DNA of 64,000 nt from Candidatus Heimdallarchaeota archaeon (lineage in GTDB: Archaea; Asgardarchaeota; Heimdallarchaeia; Heimdallarchaeales; Kariarchaeaceae), in assembly GCA_026702845.1 (NCBI GenBank), contig JADCLS010000003.1:124001-188000 (forward strand), written 5' to 3'. The stretch's first letter is position 1. The number at the start of each line of letters is the position of its first letter. The notes beneath the pieces are model-generated. The model searched no databases. It was not told where the DNA came from and worked only from the letters and a program-made list of their open reading frames with translations. Of this stretch, positions 1 through 8,097 are shown piece after piece. The translations under genes were made by a program, and so were the position numbers.

Positions 1-387
1 GATATTGGAGATAATGCCATCAAGCCAGATGTTCTCATCTTGTGTGAAGTATTGCTGCTGGTATTCCCGCTCAATGTGATGTTCATGATCTTTGTAAAGG
101 GGAGGGGTGAGAATCTGCTTGAGTAGTGGAACTGATACTGTAGTATTTCCATTCTCCACCAGTGCCTTTACGGTGAGATAACTCGATTGCAGCAGATCAT
201 TGGAATAAATTAACTTTTGCTGGGTTTTGAAGTAGTAGGAGACCACTCCACTACCCGAGAACGCATCAAATGCTGAGTTATATGCCAGCTTGGATAGATG
301 TTTATGCATCCAGTCCAGTAACCTGTATTTACTCCCTTGGAACCTCGTCTGTGGGTATGCATGATAGCTAACCAGGGTGGATTCCAT
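1..387 (-). CDS. D12-class DNA adenine-specific methyltransferase, partial (N-terminus)
   Basis: Reading the minus strand from an ATG at 387 gives 129 codons open to the window edge, so the C-terminal part is missing. The N-terminus reads RFQGSKYRLLDW, then DAFSGSGVVSYYF. These match the (K)xxGxK and DxFxGSGxV (SAM-binding) motifs of D12/Dam-like N6-adenine DNA methyltransferases. The DPPY motif would lie outside the window. It is the last visible gene of a minus-strand cassette that starts near 1630, 55 bases after the 181-residue gene. The codon choice is G+C-richer than the AT-rich genes to the right. No restriction endonuclease is visible, so it may be an orphan or phage-type methylase. 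Confidence 0.72.
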   Translation of the reverse strand, partial: MESTLVSYHAYPQTRFQGSKYRLLDWMHKHLSKLAYNSAFDAFSGSGVVSYYFKTQQKLIYSNDLLQSSYLTVKALVENGNTTVSVPLLKQILTPPLYKDHEHHIEREYQQQYFTQDENIWLDGIISNI

Positions 388-442
388 AATCATTAATTAT
401 ATGCTCTGATAATATAACTTCTTGTTGGTCAGCTTGGATTTG

Positions 443-988
443 TCATGTCTCAATCAATGGATGATACTGATCCTCAGTCAATCCAAAGGTCCATGCAACT
501 GCCTGTCTGCAAGTTCTCATATCAGGTGGTACTCGAATGATATAGGTGTCTCCGGTGGAGGGGCAGACCACACGCACAAAGACATAATCCTCCTGTCCCC
601 TGGGAGAAATAATTTTCACCAGCTGTGATGAACCATCCCGATGTATCACCCTACCTCTCACCTCTCGCACAAATTTAGTATATCCCATGCGTCTGATGAG
701 TCGACGTCGAATCTCCTGGTTATGTACAGCAAGAATATCCTGGCCCGATAGATCTTGACGATACTCCATGAGATAATCATCAAGTGCCTGTTCTATCTCG
801 GAGAGATCCTCCCAAGGATCCAGTGATCGCACAAAATCAGCTATACTTCTCACCCGTGGTTTTCCATCCTCCATGTAGTACATGCGTCCATCGGGAAGCA
901 GTTGAATGGATTCATCCTCACGCAGGGCTATCTGCTCATTGCTCAGTCTGGATAATTTGATCAGTTTATCTCGTATCTCCTCTATCAA
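443..988 (-). CDS. Hypothetical protein with a DUF6745-like C-terminal segment
   Basis: A 181-residue soluble protein. The C-terminal third (about residues 105-181) contains VRGRVIHRDGSSQLVKI, then CPSTGDTYIIRVPPDM and AVAWTFGL. This combination recalls the conserved end of DUF6745-type proteins, where CPSTGxxYxxRVPP and AxAWTFGL recur; the match is from memory and only moderately sure. The first half is helical and charged. Its start overlaps the end of the next upstream gene (985-1278) by 4 bases, which suggests translational coupling. No catalytic function can be assigned. It belongs to a G+C-rich cassette that ends in a DNA methylase. Confidence 0.7.
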   Translation of the reverse strand: MIEEIRDKLIKLSRLSNEQIALREDESIQLLPDGRMYYMEDGKPRVRSIADFVRSLDPWEDLSEIEQALDDYLMEYRQDLSGQDILAVHNQEIRRRLIRRMGYTKFVREVRGRVIHRDGSSQLVKIISPRGQEDYVFVRVVCPSTGDTYIIRVPPDMRTCRQAVAWTFGLTEDQYHPLIET

Positions 989-1278
989 TCCTCAACCAAC
1001 CTTATTCTCACCGGATCATATTCTCGCTGTCTGATCACCTCATACCATCCTGGTGGGATGGCAATGGGTCCATGCTCCTCATGCACCAGTCTTGTTCCCT
1101 TCTTTGCCTTCACAAAGAGTGAACCCCACCATCGCTGGGTGTATACCTGACCGGTAACTATACGGTGTGCATGCCCGGTGGTCTCTCCCATAAGTGCGAT
1201 GTTATCCTCCTTCACCCTCAATCGTCTGGGTGGGTTGCTTCTCCTCAGTAACACATCTCCTTGTCTATACATTTTCAT
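985..1278 (-). CDS. Small conserved hypothetical protein (RQGDVLL...HEEH type)
   Basis: A 97-residue protein that begins MYRQGDVLLRR and carries GETTGHAHRI, LVHEEHGPIAIPPGWYEV and RQREYDP. The repeated His motifs GHAHR and HEEH could bind a metal, but this is inference. Small proteins with the same RQGDVLL, GHAHR, HEEH and RQREY blocks are, as I recall, often encoded beside DUF6745-like genes, as here. It overlaps the downstream gene by 4 bases and the upstream winged-helix gene by 14 bases, so the three are probably co-translated. Function unknown. Confidence 0.7.
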   Translation of the reverse strand: MKMYRQGDVLLRRSNPPRRLRVKEDNIALMGETTGHAHRIVTGQVYTQRWWGSLFVKAKKGTRLVHEEHGPIAIPPGWYEVIRQREYDPVRIRLVED

Positions 1279-1630
1279 TCCTCCTGTATTTATTGTTAAT
1301 TATTTCGATCCTCTGCTCATCCAGTAGCGAGTGCACTGCTCTTCGTGCAGCAGGATAGTTAAGAGCACTCAACTGTGCCAGCTGGTAGATTGATACCGGA
1401 TCATCAGTATCTTTGATCAATTGCAGGATCAACTGCTTTCGCTGCAGAAATACCTTGTCATTGGCTGTTGTGGGCCGGTAGAAGGTATCAACCTTTATGA
1501 TAAGCTTTTGATCCATGAGGGATCGCAGGCCCTTCATCACACGATGTTGATCAGCAAATCTATCCACCAGCTGGGTGAGTGTTGTTCTTCGCTGTTTGCG
1601 AATATATTTCAGTAGAAAAGTATCCATCAA
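1265..1630 (-). CDS. Small winged-helix DNA-binding protein
   Basis: A 121-residue basic protein made of two helix-turn-helix-like segments. Residues about 1-60 read as a winged helix (IRKQRRTTLTQLVDRF, then MKGLRSLMDQKLIIKV). Residues about 65-115 read as a second (PVSIYQLAQLSALNYPAARR, then VHSLLDEQRIEIINNKYRR). It is the first gene of the minus-strand cassette and could regulate it. The start could be either of two consecutive ATG codons at 1630 and 1627. Specific family not recognised. Confidence 0.6.
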   Translation of the reverse strand: MMDTFLLKYIRKQRRTTLTQLVDRFADQHRVMKGLRSLMDQKLIIKVDTFYRPTTANDKVFLQRKQLILQLIKDTDDPVSIYQLAQLSALNYPAARRAVHSLLDEQRIEIINNKYRRNENV

Positions 1631-1761
1631 CTCGACATAGTTGCTTCAAACTATACTCTGTGGGAATCAGTATATAAGTATTCTCTGTATATACATAATT
1701 GAAATCTCTGGTTCTTCTGATTAACTATAACTGAATTATTCATGGCTTGTATTTTGATTAG

Positions 1762-2061
1762 ATTGCTGAGTTACGAAAATATGCTTCTCTACCTACTAAA
1801 AGCTTTAAGGGTTCGGATATTATACCCAACTTTGCTCCTCTTCTGAAGAAATTCGGTAGAGTTGCATTCAAGGGCAGTAAATTTGCTTTGCATGTATACG
1901 ACAATGTTGTGTATAATAAGCAGAATACTACTCTTGAATCTCTTGAACACTTGATTATTTCAAGTGCTGAGAATGGGTTTGATACTCGCCCCCTGAGGTC
2001 CATTCGTAATAGGTTCAATCACTATTATGTGGATTCTGTTATATTAGTTAATCCTACATAA
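1762..2061 (+). pseudogene. Orphan coding remnant, no start codon (unidentified family)
   Basis: After a TAG at 1759-1761 the plus strand is open for 99 codons to a TAA at 2059-2061. The translation has natural composition: ELRKYASLPTKSFKGSDIIP, then FGRVAFKGSKFALHVYDN and FDTRPLRSIRNRFNHYY. There is no ATG and no ribosome-binding site at its left end, so it looks like the C-terminal remnant of a longer gene, possibly a virus or mobile-element gene. The minus-strand frame across the same bases is a weaker reading. The family is not recognised. Confidence 0.4.
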
Positions 2062-2139
2062 TCTTGTTTAATCAAAAGAGAGTTATTAATTCTCAATTAT
2101 TTCTTTTTTCATTTTCAAAATTATTTATGTAATTATTTT

Positions 2140-2165
2140 GATCATTCATTGCAGAATGAATGATC
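2140..2165. repeat. Perfect 11-bp inverted repeat with 4-base loop
   Basis: GATCATTCATT is followed by GCAG and then by its exact reverse complement AATGAATGATC. It sits between the orphan coding remnant (plus strand, ends 2061) and the HD gene (minus strand, ends 2280), so both flanking reading frames run toward it. It may be a hairpin terminator or the palindromic end of a lost mobile element. Confidence 0.6.
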
Positions 2166-2279
2166 CTTATTGGTTCTACCAAAAATATAATAATATTAAA
2201 AATTTTAAACTTAGATTCTTTATTTAGAATTATCAAGGAAAACGATTGAAAGTTTTATCAAAAAATATTTTACATATCT

Positions 2280-4247
2280 TTAAATTGAAACAAATTGGAG
2301 AATAAGATCCATTCGTATATATTTGTTTCCGCTAGATTCATCAATTATTTCACTTTCAAAGAAATCTTCTATAGTTTTGGAAACTAATAACCTTAATTTT
2401 GGAATCGATTTTTTTAGTAGATCTCTGTCTTCATGTTGAACAAATAAATAAAAAAACGGTTTAAGTTGATTATTAAATTTCATAGAATCTATAAATGGAT
2501 CAATATTTGAGATATCAAGTAATGATTCTTCACCTTCAGTATATAATTTTATTCCTTTACCATTTTGATTTTTATAACGTAGAGGATTTTTACCAATAAT
2601 GAAAAAATTAGTCGGAATCAATTTCAATTTATCCTTCTTGTTAGATTTAATTGACTCAACACAATTTTCAAATAATTTAATTAAGTTAAATTTATTGTAT
2701 TTTGAAATATCATTATCATCATAATTTGCTATACCCTTCAAAATATGGTCATTTAGAATTTTTTCGATTAATTTTTCAATCAAAATTTCGTTATTTAGGT
2801 ATTTATTTACAATCTTTGTCAGTGTATCATTTTCGATTTTTAAGTGTTCAAAATTAATTGACATTGATTTGTCATCTTTAAATAGATATTTCTTAACAAT
2901 GGCTATAATCGGATTTATTATAATTCGTTTAAATTCGTCATAATTTTTCCAAAGTGCAACTGGTGCAGAATGTCTTTTGTGGAAAATTCTTAATACAAGA
3001 TTAGGATCTTGAATAATTGATTGATTATTTACAAAGCCAATATATTCATTGTTATTTTTTATTAGAATTTGATTTTCAGATTTCCAAATATCAAAATCAT
3101 ATTTCTCATAATAATACTTAAATAATGTCTCAACCCAAATATCATCAGAAACAATATTCCACTTATAAAGAATTGGTAGTTCACAACTTTCGTTTTCTGC
3201 GTTATATTTAGTTATCTCTTGTTTTTGGAAACTATGTAATTCAGCAAAATACAGCCTTTTATAGAATAGACCCATATCTTTTGGGTAATTATCTAAAATT
3301 TTTAAAAGCGAAATTTCTGAGATTAATCCCATACAAAAATCATACATAGATACTAATGGATGTTGATATAATTGTCGATAAAGAAAATGTCGTTGAACTA
3401 AAAATGCAGCTATAGCTCCTTCAGCTTTAATATTGAAAACCATTAAATAATTATCATTTTGTTTCCATATTTTGATATTTTGAAGAATTCTATCTAATTC
3501 GAAACCTCCAGCAGTTAATCCAGCTGCATCCGCATCTCTGATAACATAGTCCAATCTATCTGCATCTAAATCACTATCGATTATTTGTCGTAATGGTCCA
3601 AAAATTGAGAGAATTTCAGGATTATTATCTTCATTTGCGGTTAACAAATCATGAATGAATTTAGGCGTAGTGTCATTAAATAATTCATTTTTTGCAATAA
3701 TTTCTTTCAAATGGGTTATAATAATTTTATGACCTATAAATTCATGTAATTTTTCAAAAGGGAGTTCTTTAAAATCATTATTTTTGTTTTTTAATTTTTG
3801 AATAACAACTTTTAATTTATCAGGAGGATTTCTTAATATGGGTTTTAATCCTTCTTCTGCAGTGTGAGAATAAAATAAATGTCCAACATCATGTACTAAT
3901 CCACCTATTCTGACAATTCTAGTAATTATTTCTTCAAAATCATTTTTATTCCTAAATAGATTTTTACCATATATTGATTTGTAACAATTATTTGCATCTT
4001 CTCTCCAAGAATTTAATAAATCATCGTTTTTTGCAGATTTCAATAATCTTTTAACCATTCTACCTGCAATGTGACATACTCCTAAAGAATGTTCGAATCT
4101 ACTATGAATAGCCGAAGGAAAAACATAATAAGCGTATCCTGTCTGTTTCACATATCTTAATCTTTGCATGACTTTAGTATTAATTATTTCTACCTCCCCT
4201 GGGTAAAGTTCAATAAAACCATGTACTCTATCCTTAAATTGTTTCAT
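2280..4247 (-). CDS. HD-domain phosphohydrolase, dNTPase/SAMHD1-like
   Basis: A 655-residue cytoplasmic protein. The N-terminus has DRVHGFIEL and MQRLRYVKQTG, then SRFEHSLGVCHIAG (first metal His), GLVHDVGHLFYSHTAEE (HD motif, about residue 118), and DADRLDYVIRDADAAGL (last metal Asp). This order H...HD...D is that of the HD superfamily related to SAMHD1 and dGTPases, which hydrolyse dNTPs to deoxynucleosides and triphosphate. The C-terminal half (about 350-655) is AT-rich and not recognised. Proteins of this type act in nucleotide control or antiviral defence; which one applies here is inference. The gene stands alone, flanked by AT-rich spacers, next to a broken coding remnant. Confidence 0.85.
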   Translation of the reverse strand: MKQFKDRVHGFIELYPGEVEIINTKVMQRLRYVKQTGYAYYVFPSAIHSRFEHSLGVCHIAGRMVKRLLKSAKNDDLLNSWREDANNCYKSIYGKNLFRNKNDFEEIITRIVRIGGLVHDVGHLFYSHTAEEGLKPILRNPPDKLKVVIQKLKNKNNDFKELPFEKLHEFIGHKIIITHLKEIIAKNELFNDTTPKFIHDLLTANEDNNPEILSIFGPLRQIIDSDLDADRLDYVIRDADAAGLTAGGFELDRILQNIKIWKQNDNYLMVFNIKAEGAIAAFLVQRHFLYRQLYQHPLVSMYDFCMGLISEISLLKILDNYPKDMGLFYKRLYFAELHSFQKQEITKYNAENESCELPILYKWNIVSDDIWVETLFKYYYEKYDFDIWKSENQILIKNNNEYIGFVNNQSIIQDPNLVLRIFHKRHSAPVALWKNYDEFKRIIINPIIAIVKKYLFKDDKSMSINFEHLKIENDTLTKIVNKYLNNEILIEKLIEKILNDHILKGIANYDDNDISKYNKFNLIKLFENCVESIKSNKKDKLKLIPTNFFIIGKNPLRYKNQNGKGIKLYTEGEESLLDISNIDPFIDSMKFNNQLKPFFYLFVQHEDRDLLKKSIPKLRLLVSKTIEDFFESEIIDESSGNKYIRMDLILQFVSI

Positions 4248-4464
4248 TAATCAATTTTATTATATAATATTACTTATTATATTTTATTAATAATTTAATA
4301 TTTTATGTTAAATTACTTTTTTTTAAGTAAACAAAATATAAAAAAAAATACAGTAGTTTTTTATTTGATTTTATAAAAAATACGTATATGTATAATTCTT
4401 GCAAAGTGTTAAGTAAGAATATTCATAAACCAAATATTTTTTGGGAGTGTAGAGTGGATAAAAT

Positions 4465-4743
4465 ATGACATTAGAAATTAGAGGAGATCCTAGGGTTCCA
4501 TTAATTGTTACCTTAAGTAAATTAGAGTTTAATGATGGAATTATCAAATTAAGTTTTAAAGAAATAGAATCATTTTTGAAACTAAATTTAGAGAAAAACG
4601 ATTATGAAAAATTTTTTAATTATTATACTATAAAAGAATTGATTAATTCTCTTATTAATGATGGTGTATTAACTGTTGATAGGAATCAAAATTATTTCTT
4701 ATTTGAAAGGAAACTAAAACTATTTAGAATGTTAATTTCATAA
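4465..4743 (+). CDS. Small hypothetical protein, possible winged helix
   Basis: A 92-residue protein with no family recognised. The order strand, helix (LSFKEIESFLKL), helix (YTIKELINSLINDGVLTVD), hairpin (NQNYFLFERK) is compatible with a small winged helix-turn-helix fold. The ATG is preceded at a distance by GGGAGTG and by an AT-rich stretch with TATATGTATAA. It is flanked on both sides by AT-rich spacers of a little over 200 bases in which I see no other gene. Confidence 0.5.
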   Translation: MTLEIRGDPRVPLIVTLSKLEFNDGIIKLSFKEIESFLKLNLEKNDYEKFFNYYTIKELINSLINDGVLTVDRNQNYFLFERKLKLFRMLIS

Positions 4744-4969
4744 TTATTTAATTTGTCTCACATTGAAATTTGCATAAAATATTTTATAGAGAAGCGTATC
4801 AGAAATAAATGATACAATTTATTAAAATTGATACTTCCATTTCTTAACAAATGATAAATGTAAATGGTTTTCTTAAAAATTTTTGAAATAACGTATAGTC
4901 AATTAATAAAAATATTAAGAAGAATATAGAAATTAATTATAAGTTTTAACAGAATTATTAATTCAATAC

Positions 4970-6745
4970 TTATACGGTAATGATGGTGAATTGTGAGGGA
5001 GATAGACTTGCGATTTCCTCTCGTAGCTTGGTTAGATCGGAGATCTTCTCAGTATACTTCATACGGGCAATTCTCTCGAAAATATCCAGCTCGGTGATCT
5101 GGGATAGCTCAACACCAGCCTCATGCAGATCCTTCATCTTGTCATACATCTCGAAAATGGCTGATAACATATTCTGCTGCTTCTCAGGGCTGCAGAAGGC
5201 ATCAATCTCGTGGAAGGCATTCTGCTGCAGGTAATCCTCCTTGAGTAGACGGGCTGCCTCCAAGGTGATCTGCTCGGCGGGTGGTAGTGCATCAGGACCA
5301 ACCAGCTGCACGATTTCCTGCAGATCGTTATCCTCTTGTAATAGCTTGAAAGCTCTTCCTCTCAACTCGGGGAAATCCTCACCGAATTCGGTTCGGAATG
5401 CAGGTTCGAGTATATCCCAGTACAGGGTATAGCTCTCCAGGTAGGAGATGGCTGGGAAGTGTCTCTGCTCAGCCAGCTTCTTGGTTAGTGCCCAGAAGGC
5501 TTTAACAATACGCAGTGTATTCTGGGTTACAGGCTCGGAGAAATCACCACCGGGTGGGGATACGGCTCCGATAATGGAAATGGATCCCAGTTGGTGCTCC
5601 TTACCGATGGTCTCGACTTTACCGCCTCTCTCATAATAAGCTGCGATCTTGGAACCCAGATAAGCAGGATAACCACCCTCACCGGGCATCTCTTCTAATC
5701 TTCCAGAGATCTCTCTCATTGCCTCTGCCCAGCGTGAAGTACTGTCTGCCATCATGGCCACATCGTAACCCTGATCTCTGATATATTCTGCCATGGTCAC
5801 TCCAGTATAGACACTGGCCTCTCTTGCTGCCACAGGCATGTTACTTGTGTTGGCGATCATAGTGGTTCGGGCAATCAGAGGCTTCCCGGTCTTAGGATCG
5901 TCAAGATGGGGAAACTCCTCCAGTACATTAGTCATCTCGTTGCCACGTTCACCGCATCCTACATACACAACTACCTGTGCATCGGAGAATTTGGCCAGAG
6001 AGTGCTGAGTCACGGTCTTACCAGTGCCAAACGGACCAGGAACGGCTGCAACGCCACCTTTAGCGAGTGGGAAGAAGGTATCGAAGATTCGTTGTCCGGT
6101 GATGAGGATTTCCTCGGAGGATAATCTCTTCTTGAATGGACGTGGGATTCTGACGGGCCAGATCTGGTATCCTTTTACTTCGTGGATCTTGCCATCTTCG
6201 TCCTCAACTTCGGCGAGTACTTTTTCGATGGTGTATGTTCCGGATTCGGCAATCTTGGTGATTTTACCCTTAACATTTGGGTGGATCATGATTTTGTGGA
6301 GGAAGGATTCGGTTTCATCGACGGTGGCAATGACATCTCCACCGATAACTTCATCTCCCACCTTGGCAGTGATCTTGAATTCCCATTCCTTCTCGAGATC
6401 GATGGCTGGGGTCTCCACACCACGGGTGATGTAGGATCCCACCTGATTCTTGATGACAGGAAGTGGTCTTTGGATACCATCATAGATTTGTGACATTAGA
6501 CCGGGGCCAAGCATTACAGATAATGCTTCACCGGTACCGACGACGGGTTCTCCTGGGTATATTCCATCTGTATTCTCATAACACTGGATGGAGACAACAT
6601 CCTCATCAATTTTGATGATCTCTCCAATGAGACTCATGTTTCCTATTCTGGCTACATCATACAGACGCACACCTTTCATTCCGCTTGCTTGGACTAGGGG
6701 TCCTGCGATTCTAACAATTGTACCTTTAATTTGTTCTTGACTCAT
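4970..6745 (-). CDS. atpA: A-type ATP synthase catalytic subunit A
   Basis: A 591-residue protein, the usual length for the catalytic A subunit of archaeal A1Ao (V-type-like) ATP synthase. It opens with GTIVRIAGPLVQASGM (beta-barrel domain), contains the subunit A-specific nonhomologous insert, a P-loop GPFGTGKT near residue 235, GCGERGNEM, and MADSTSRWAEAMREISGRL. It couples ion flow to ATP synthesis on the cytoplasmic face of the membrane. It lies downstream of genes for subunits F and H, but subunits B, D, C, E, I and K are not in the window. A TTTTTAAA element at 6811-6818 on the minus strand may give it a promoter of its own. Confidence 0.97.
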   Translation of the reverse strand: MSQEQIKGTIVRIAGPLVQASGMKGVRLYDVARIGNMSLIGEIIKIDEDVVSIQCYENTDGIYPGEPVVGTGEALSVMLGPGLMSQIYDGIQRPLPVIKNQVGSYITRGVETPAIDLEKEWEFKITAKVGDEVIGGDVIATVDETESFLHKIMIHPNVKGKITKIAESGTYTIEKVLAEVEDEDGKIHEVKGYQIWPVRIPRPFKKRLSSEEILITGQRIFDTFFPLAKGGVAAVPGPFGTGKTVTQHSLAKFSDAQVVVYVGCGERGNEMTNVLEEFPHLDDPKTGKPLIARTTMIANTSNMPVAAREASVYTGVTMAEYIRDQGYDVAMMADSTSRWAEAMREISGRLEEMPGEGGYPAYLGSKIAAYYERGGKVETIGKEHQLGSISIIGAVSPPGGDFSEPVTQNTLRIVKAFWALTKKLAEQRHFPAISYLESYTLYWDILEPAFRTEFGEDFPELRGRAFKLLQEDNDLQEIVQLVGPDALPPAEQITLEAARLLKEDYLQQNAFHEIDAFCSPEKQQNMLSAIFEMYDKMKDLHEAGVELSQITELDIFERIARMKYTEKISDLTKLREEIASLSPSQFTIITV

Positions 6746-6810
6746 CTTCCAACGACTCTCATCAAGCTAGACCTAATCTAGGTATATTCTATGTTAGGAA
6801 TTGATAGTGA

Positions 6811-6818
6811 TTTAAAAA
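6811..6818 (-). promoter_or_regulatory. Candidate TATA box for atpA
   Basis: Minus-strand TTTTTAAA lies in the 114-base gap between the subunit F and A genes. It would place a start site roughly 40 bases before the atpA ATG. The nearby sequence CTAGA-CCTAA-TCTAG forms a short dyad that might be an operator. Position and composition are the only evidence. Confidence 0.35.
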
Positions 6819-6859
6819 GCCTTAAGATTTAGCAATAATTTTTCTTGTAATATTTATGA

Positions 6860-7189
6860 TTAGATATCCATCTCGATACCAAGTGCTCGCTTTACTAGCT
6901 CTTTGATGGCTGATGATTCTTTCTCTATCTTGCCATCGGGGCCTGGAATCTCCACAATTACTGGCCATGGTCGCAGGGTGATCTTATTGATCAGTGCACG
7001 ATTTTCAGCTGCAATCTCCTCGGTAATTATGATAACAGCAATGGAGGGATCATTGGCATAGGTGGAGATGATGTCAGACCCGGTTTCTCCATCCTTGACT
7101 GATGATACCTCACCAATACCGGATAGTCGCATACCCAGTGCGGTGACATCATCAGTGATGGTGGCGATCTTGTATCTTTCCTGTTTCAC
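6860..7189 (-). CDS. atpF: A-type ATP synthase subunit F
   Basis: A 109-residue protein. KIATITDDVTALGMRLSGI matches the start of archaeal/V-type subunit F, where ITD and GxxLxGI are typical. IAVIIITEEIAAENRALI and PWPVIVEIPGPDGK complete the Rossmann-like domain. Subunit F sits on the central rotor stalk and regulates activity. The gene lies 8 bases after the subunit H gene and 114 bases before subunit A, on the same strand. Confidence 0.93.
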   Translation of the reverse strand: MKQERYKIATITDDVTALGMRLSGIGEVSSVKDGETGSDIISTYANDPSIAVIIITEEIAAENRALINKITLRPWPVIVEIPGPDGKIEKESSAIKELVKRALGIEMDI

Positions 7190-7197
7190 GTGCTGAT

Positions 7198-7509
7198 CTA
7201 CTCCGTGATGATCTTGATGATGCTCTCGGTGGCCTCGTTCAGGTTGTCCTTCTTGGCAGCATAGAGCTTTTCCTTGCGTTCAGATGCTTGTTTCTCCAGG
7301 CTGGTGATCTCGGTCTCAGTCTCCTCTTCTGCCTTTCTCTTGAGTGACTTTGCCTCCTGATCTGCATCGGTTTTGCTTTTCTTCATGAGATCAGCTACCT
7401 CTTGCCTAGCCTTGCCTAGGAGTTCTTGGGCTTCCACCTCTGCTTGTTTGATAATTTCCTCACTTGCCTTTTCTACTTCTTTGATCTGATTGATATTAGA
7501 TACGGACAT
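7198..7509 (-). CDS. atpH: A-type ATP synthase coiled-coil stalk subunit H
   Basis: A 103-residue, almost entirely helical, charged coiled coil: INQIKEVEKASEEIIKQAE, then AQELLGKARQEVADLMKKSK. This is the pattern of the archaeal subunit H (AhaH) that pairs with subunit E in the peripheral stalk. Its place immediately before subunit F supports the call. The downstream spacing of 8 bases suggests co-transcription with atpF. Confidence 0.85.
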   Translation of the reverse strand: MSVSNINQIKEVEKASEEIIKQAEVEAQELLGKARQEVADLMKKSKTDADQEAKSLKRKAEEETETEITSLEKQASERKEKLYAAKKDNLNEATESIIKIITE

Positions 7510-7645
7510 TCTAATTCTCGAATCAGTTGAGTTATTTTAAAGCAATATGATATTACATTAGTTGAAATATGGAATTCAGTATAACATTTACAACATTAAT
7601 TGCTTCAACTTTTCCTACTTTCTATTCACTGAAATATCAGTACAA

Positions 7646-7653
7646 TTATATTT
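7646..7653 (+). promoter_or_regulatory. Candidate TATA box for NAC; leaderless mRNA likely
   Basis: TTATATTT is centred about 25 bases before the ATG at 7674, the usual distance from an archaeal TATA box to the transcription start. No Shine-Dalgarno sequence is seen in between. The arrangement suggests a leaderless transcript. Confidence 0.45.
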
Positions 7654-7673
7654 CTCACGGATATACCTATCAT

Positions 7674-8093
7674 ATGAGCAAACGAAGAAGAGATGCACGA
7701 AGAGCATCAAGACGTTCATCGTCAGGTGTCGGTGATGTCAGTGGTATGTCCAACAAGCAGATGAAGAACGCATTGAACAATATTGAGACCGAGGAGATCA
7801 AGGATGTAACCGAGGTAATTGTGAAAACAGCAACCGAGGAGATCATTCTTCACAATCCTGAGGTTACTATCATGAATATGGGACAGGAGATGTGGACCAT
7901 CGTGCCAAAAAGGGTGGAGAAACGCCCTGTTGAGATTGATACTACCTCACCCATTGCTCCTGAGGATGTGGAGATCAACGAAGATGATGTCAAGCTGATC
8001 ATGTCCACTGCCAATGTATCTGAGGAAGAGGCAATCAAAGCACTAAAATCAAGTGGTGGCGACATCGCTGCAGCTATGATGAATCTCAGATAA
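7674..8093 (+). CDS. nac: Nascent polypeptide-associated complex protein (archaeal NAC)
   Basis: A 139-residue protein. The basic N-terminus (SKRRRDARRASRRSS) is a likely ribosome or rRNA contact. About residues 28-85 are a NAC domain (EEIKDVTEVIVKTATEEIIL, VTIMNMGQEMWTIVP). About residues 100-139 are a UBA domain (DDVKLIMSTANVSEEEAIKA, LKSSGGDIAAAMMNLR). NAC binds nascent chains at the ribosome exit and is the archaeal counterpart of eukaryotic NAC-alpha. I chose the ATG at 7674 because the 35 residues before it in the same frame have no NAC similarity, and a TATA box fits a start here. Confidence 0.93.
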   Translation: MSKRRRDARRASRRSSSGVGDVSGMSNKQMKNALNNIETEEIKDVTEVIVKTATEEIILHNPEVTIMNMGQEMWTIVPKRVEKRPVEIDTTSPIAPEDVEINEDDVKLIMSTANVSEEEAIKALKSSGGDIAAAMMNLR

Positions 8094-8097
8094 ATCT

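Noticed and set aside
1758..2018. 86-residue minus-strand frame
   Set aside because: The plus-strand reading of the same bases has a more protein-like composition; this frame has Cys-rich, unlikely content.
2280..4247. Cas10 or Cas3-type HD nuclease
   Set aside because: The HD motif order and the DADRLDYVIRDADAAG segment match dNTPase-like HD proteins; there is no helicase or Palm domain.
6024..6493. Several plus-strand frames antisense to atpA
   Set aside because: They are shadows of a highly conserved gene; none has a recognisable domain or promoter.
7569..7673. N-terminal extension of NAC
   Set aside because: The 35 extra residues are not NAC-like, and a TATA box is placed for a start at 7674.
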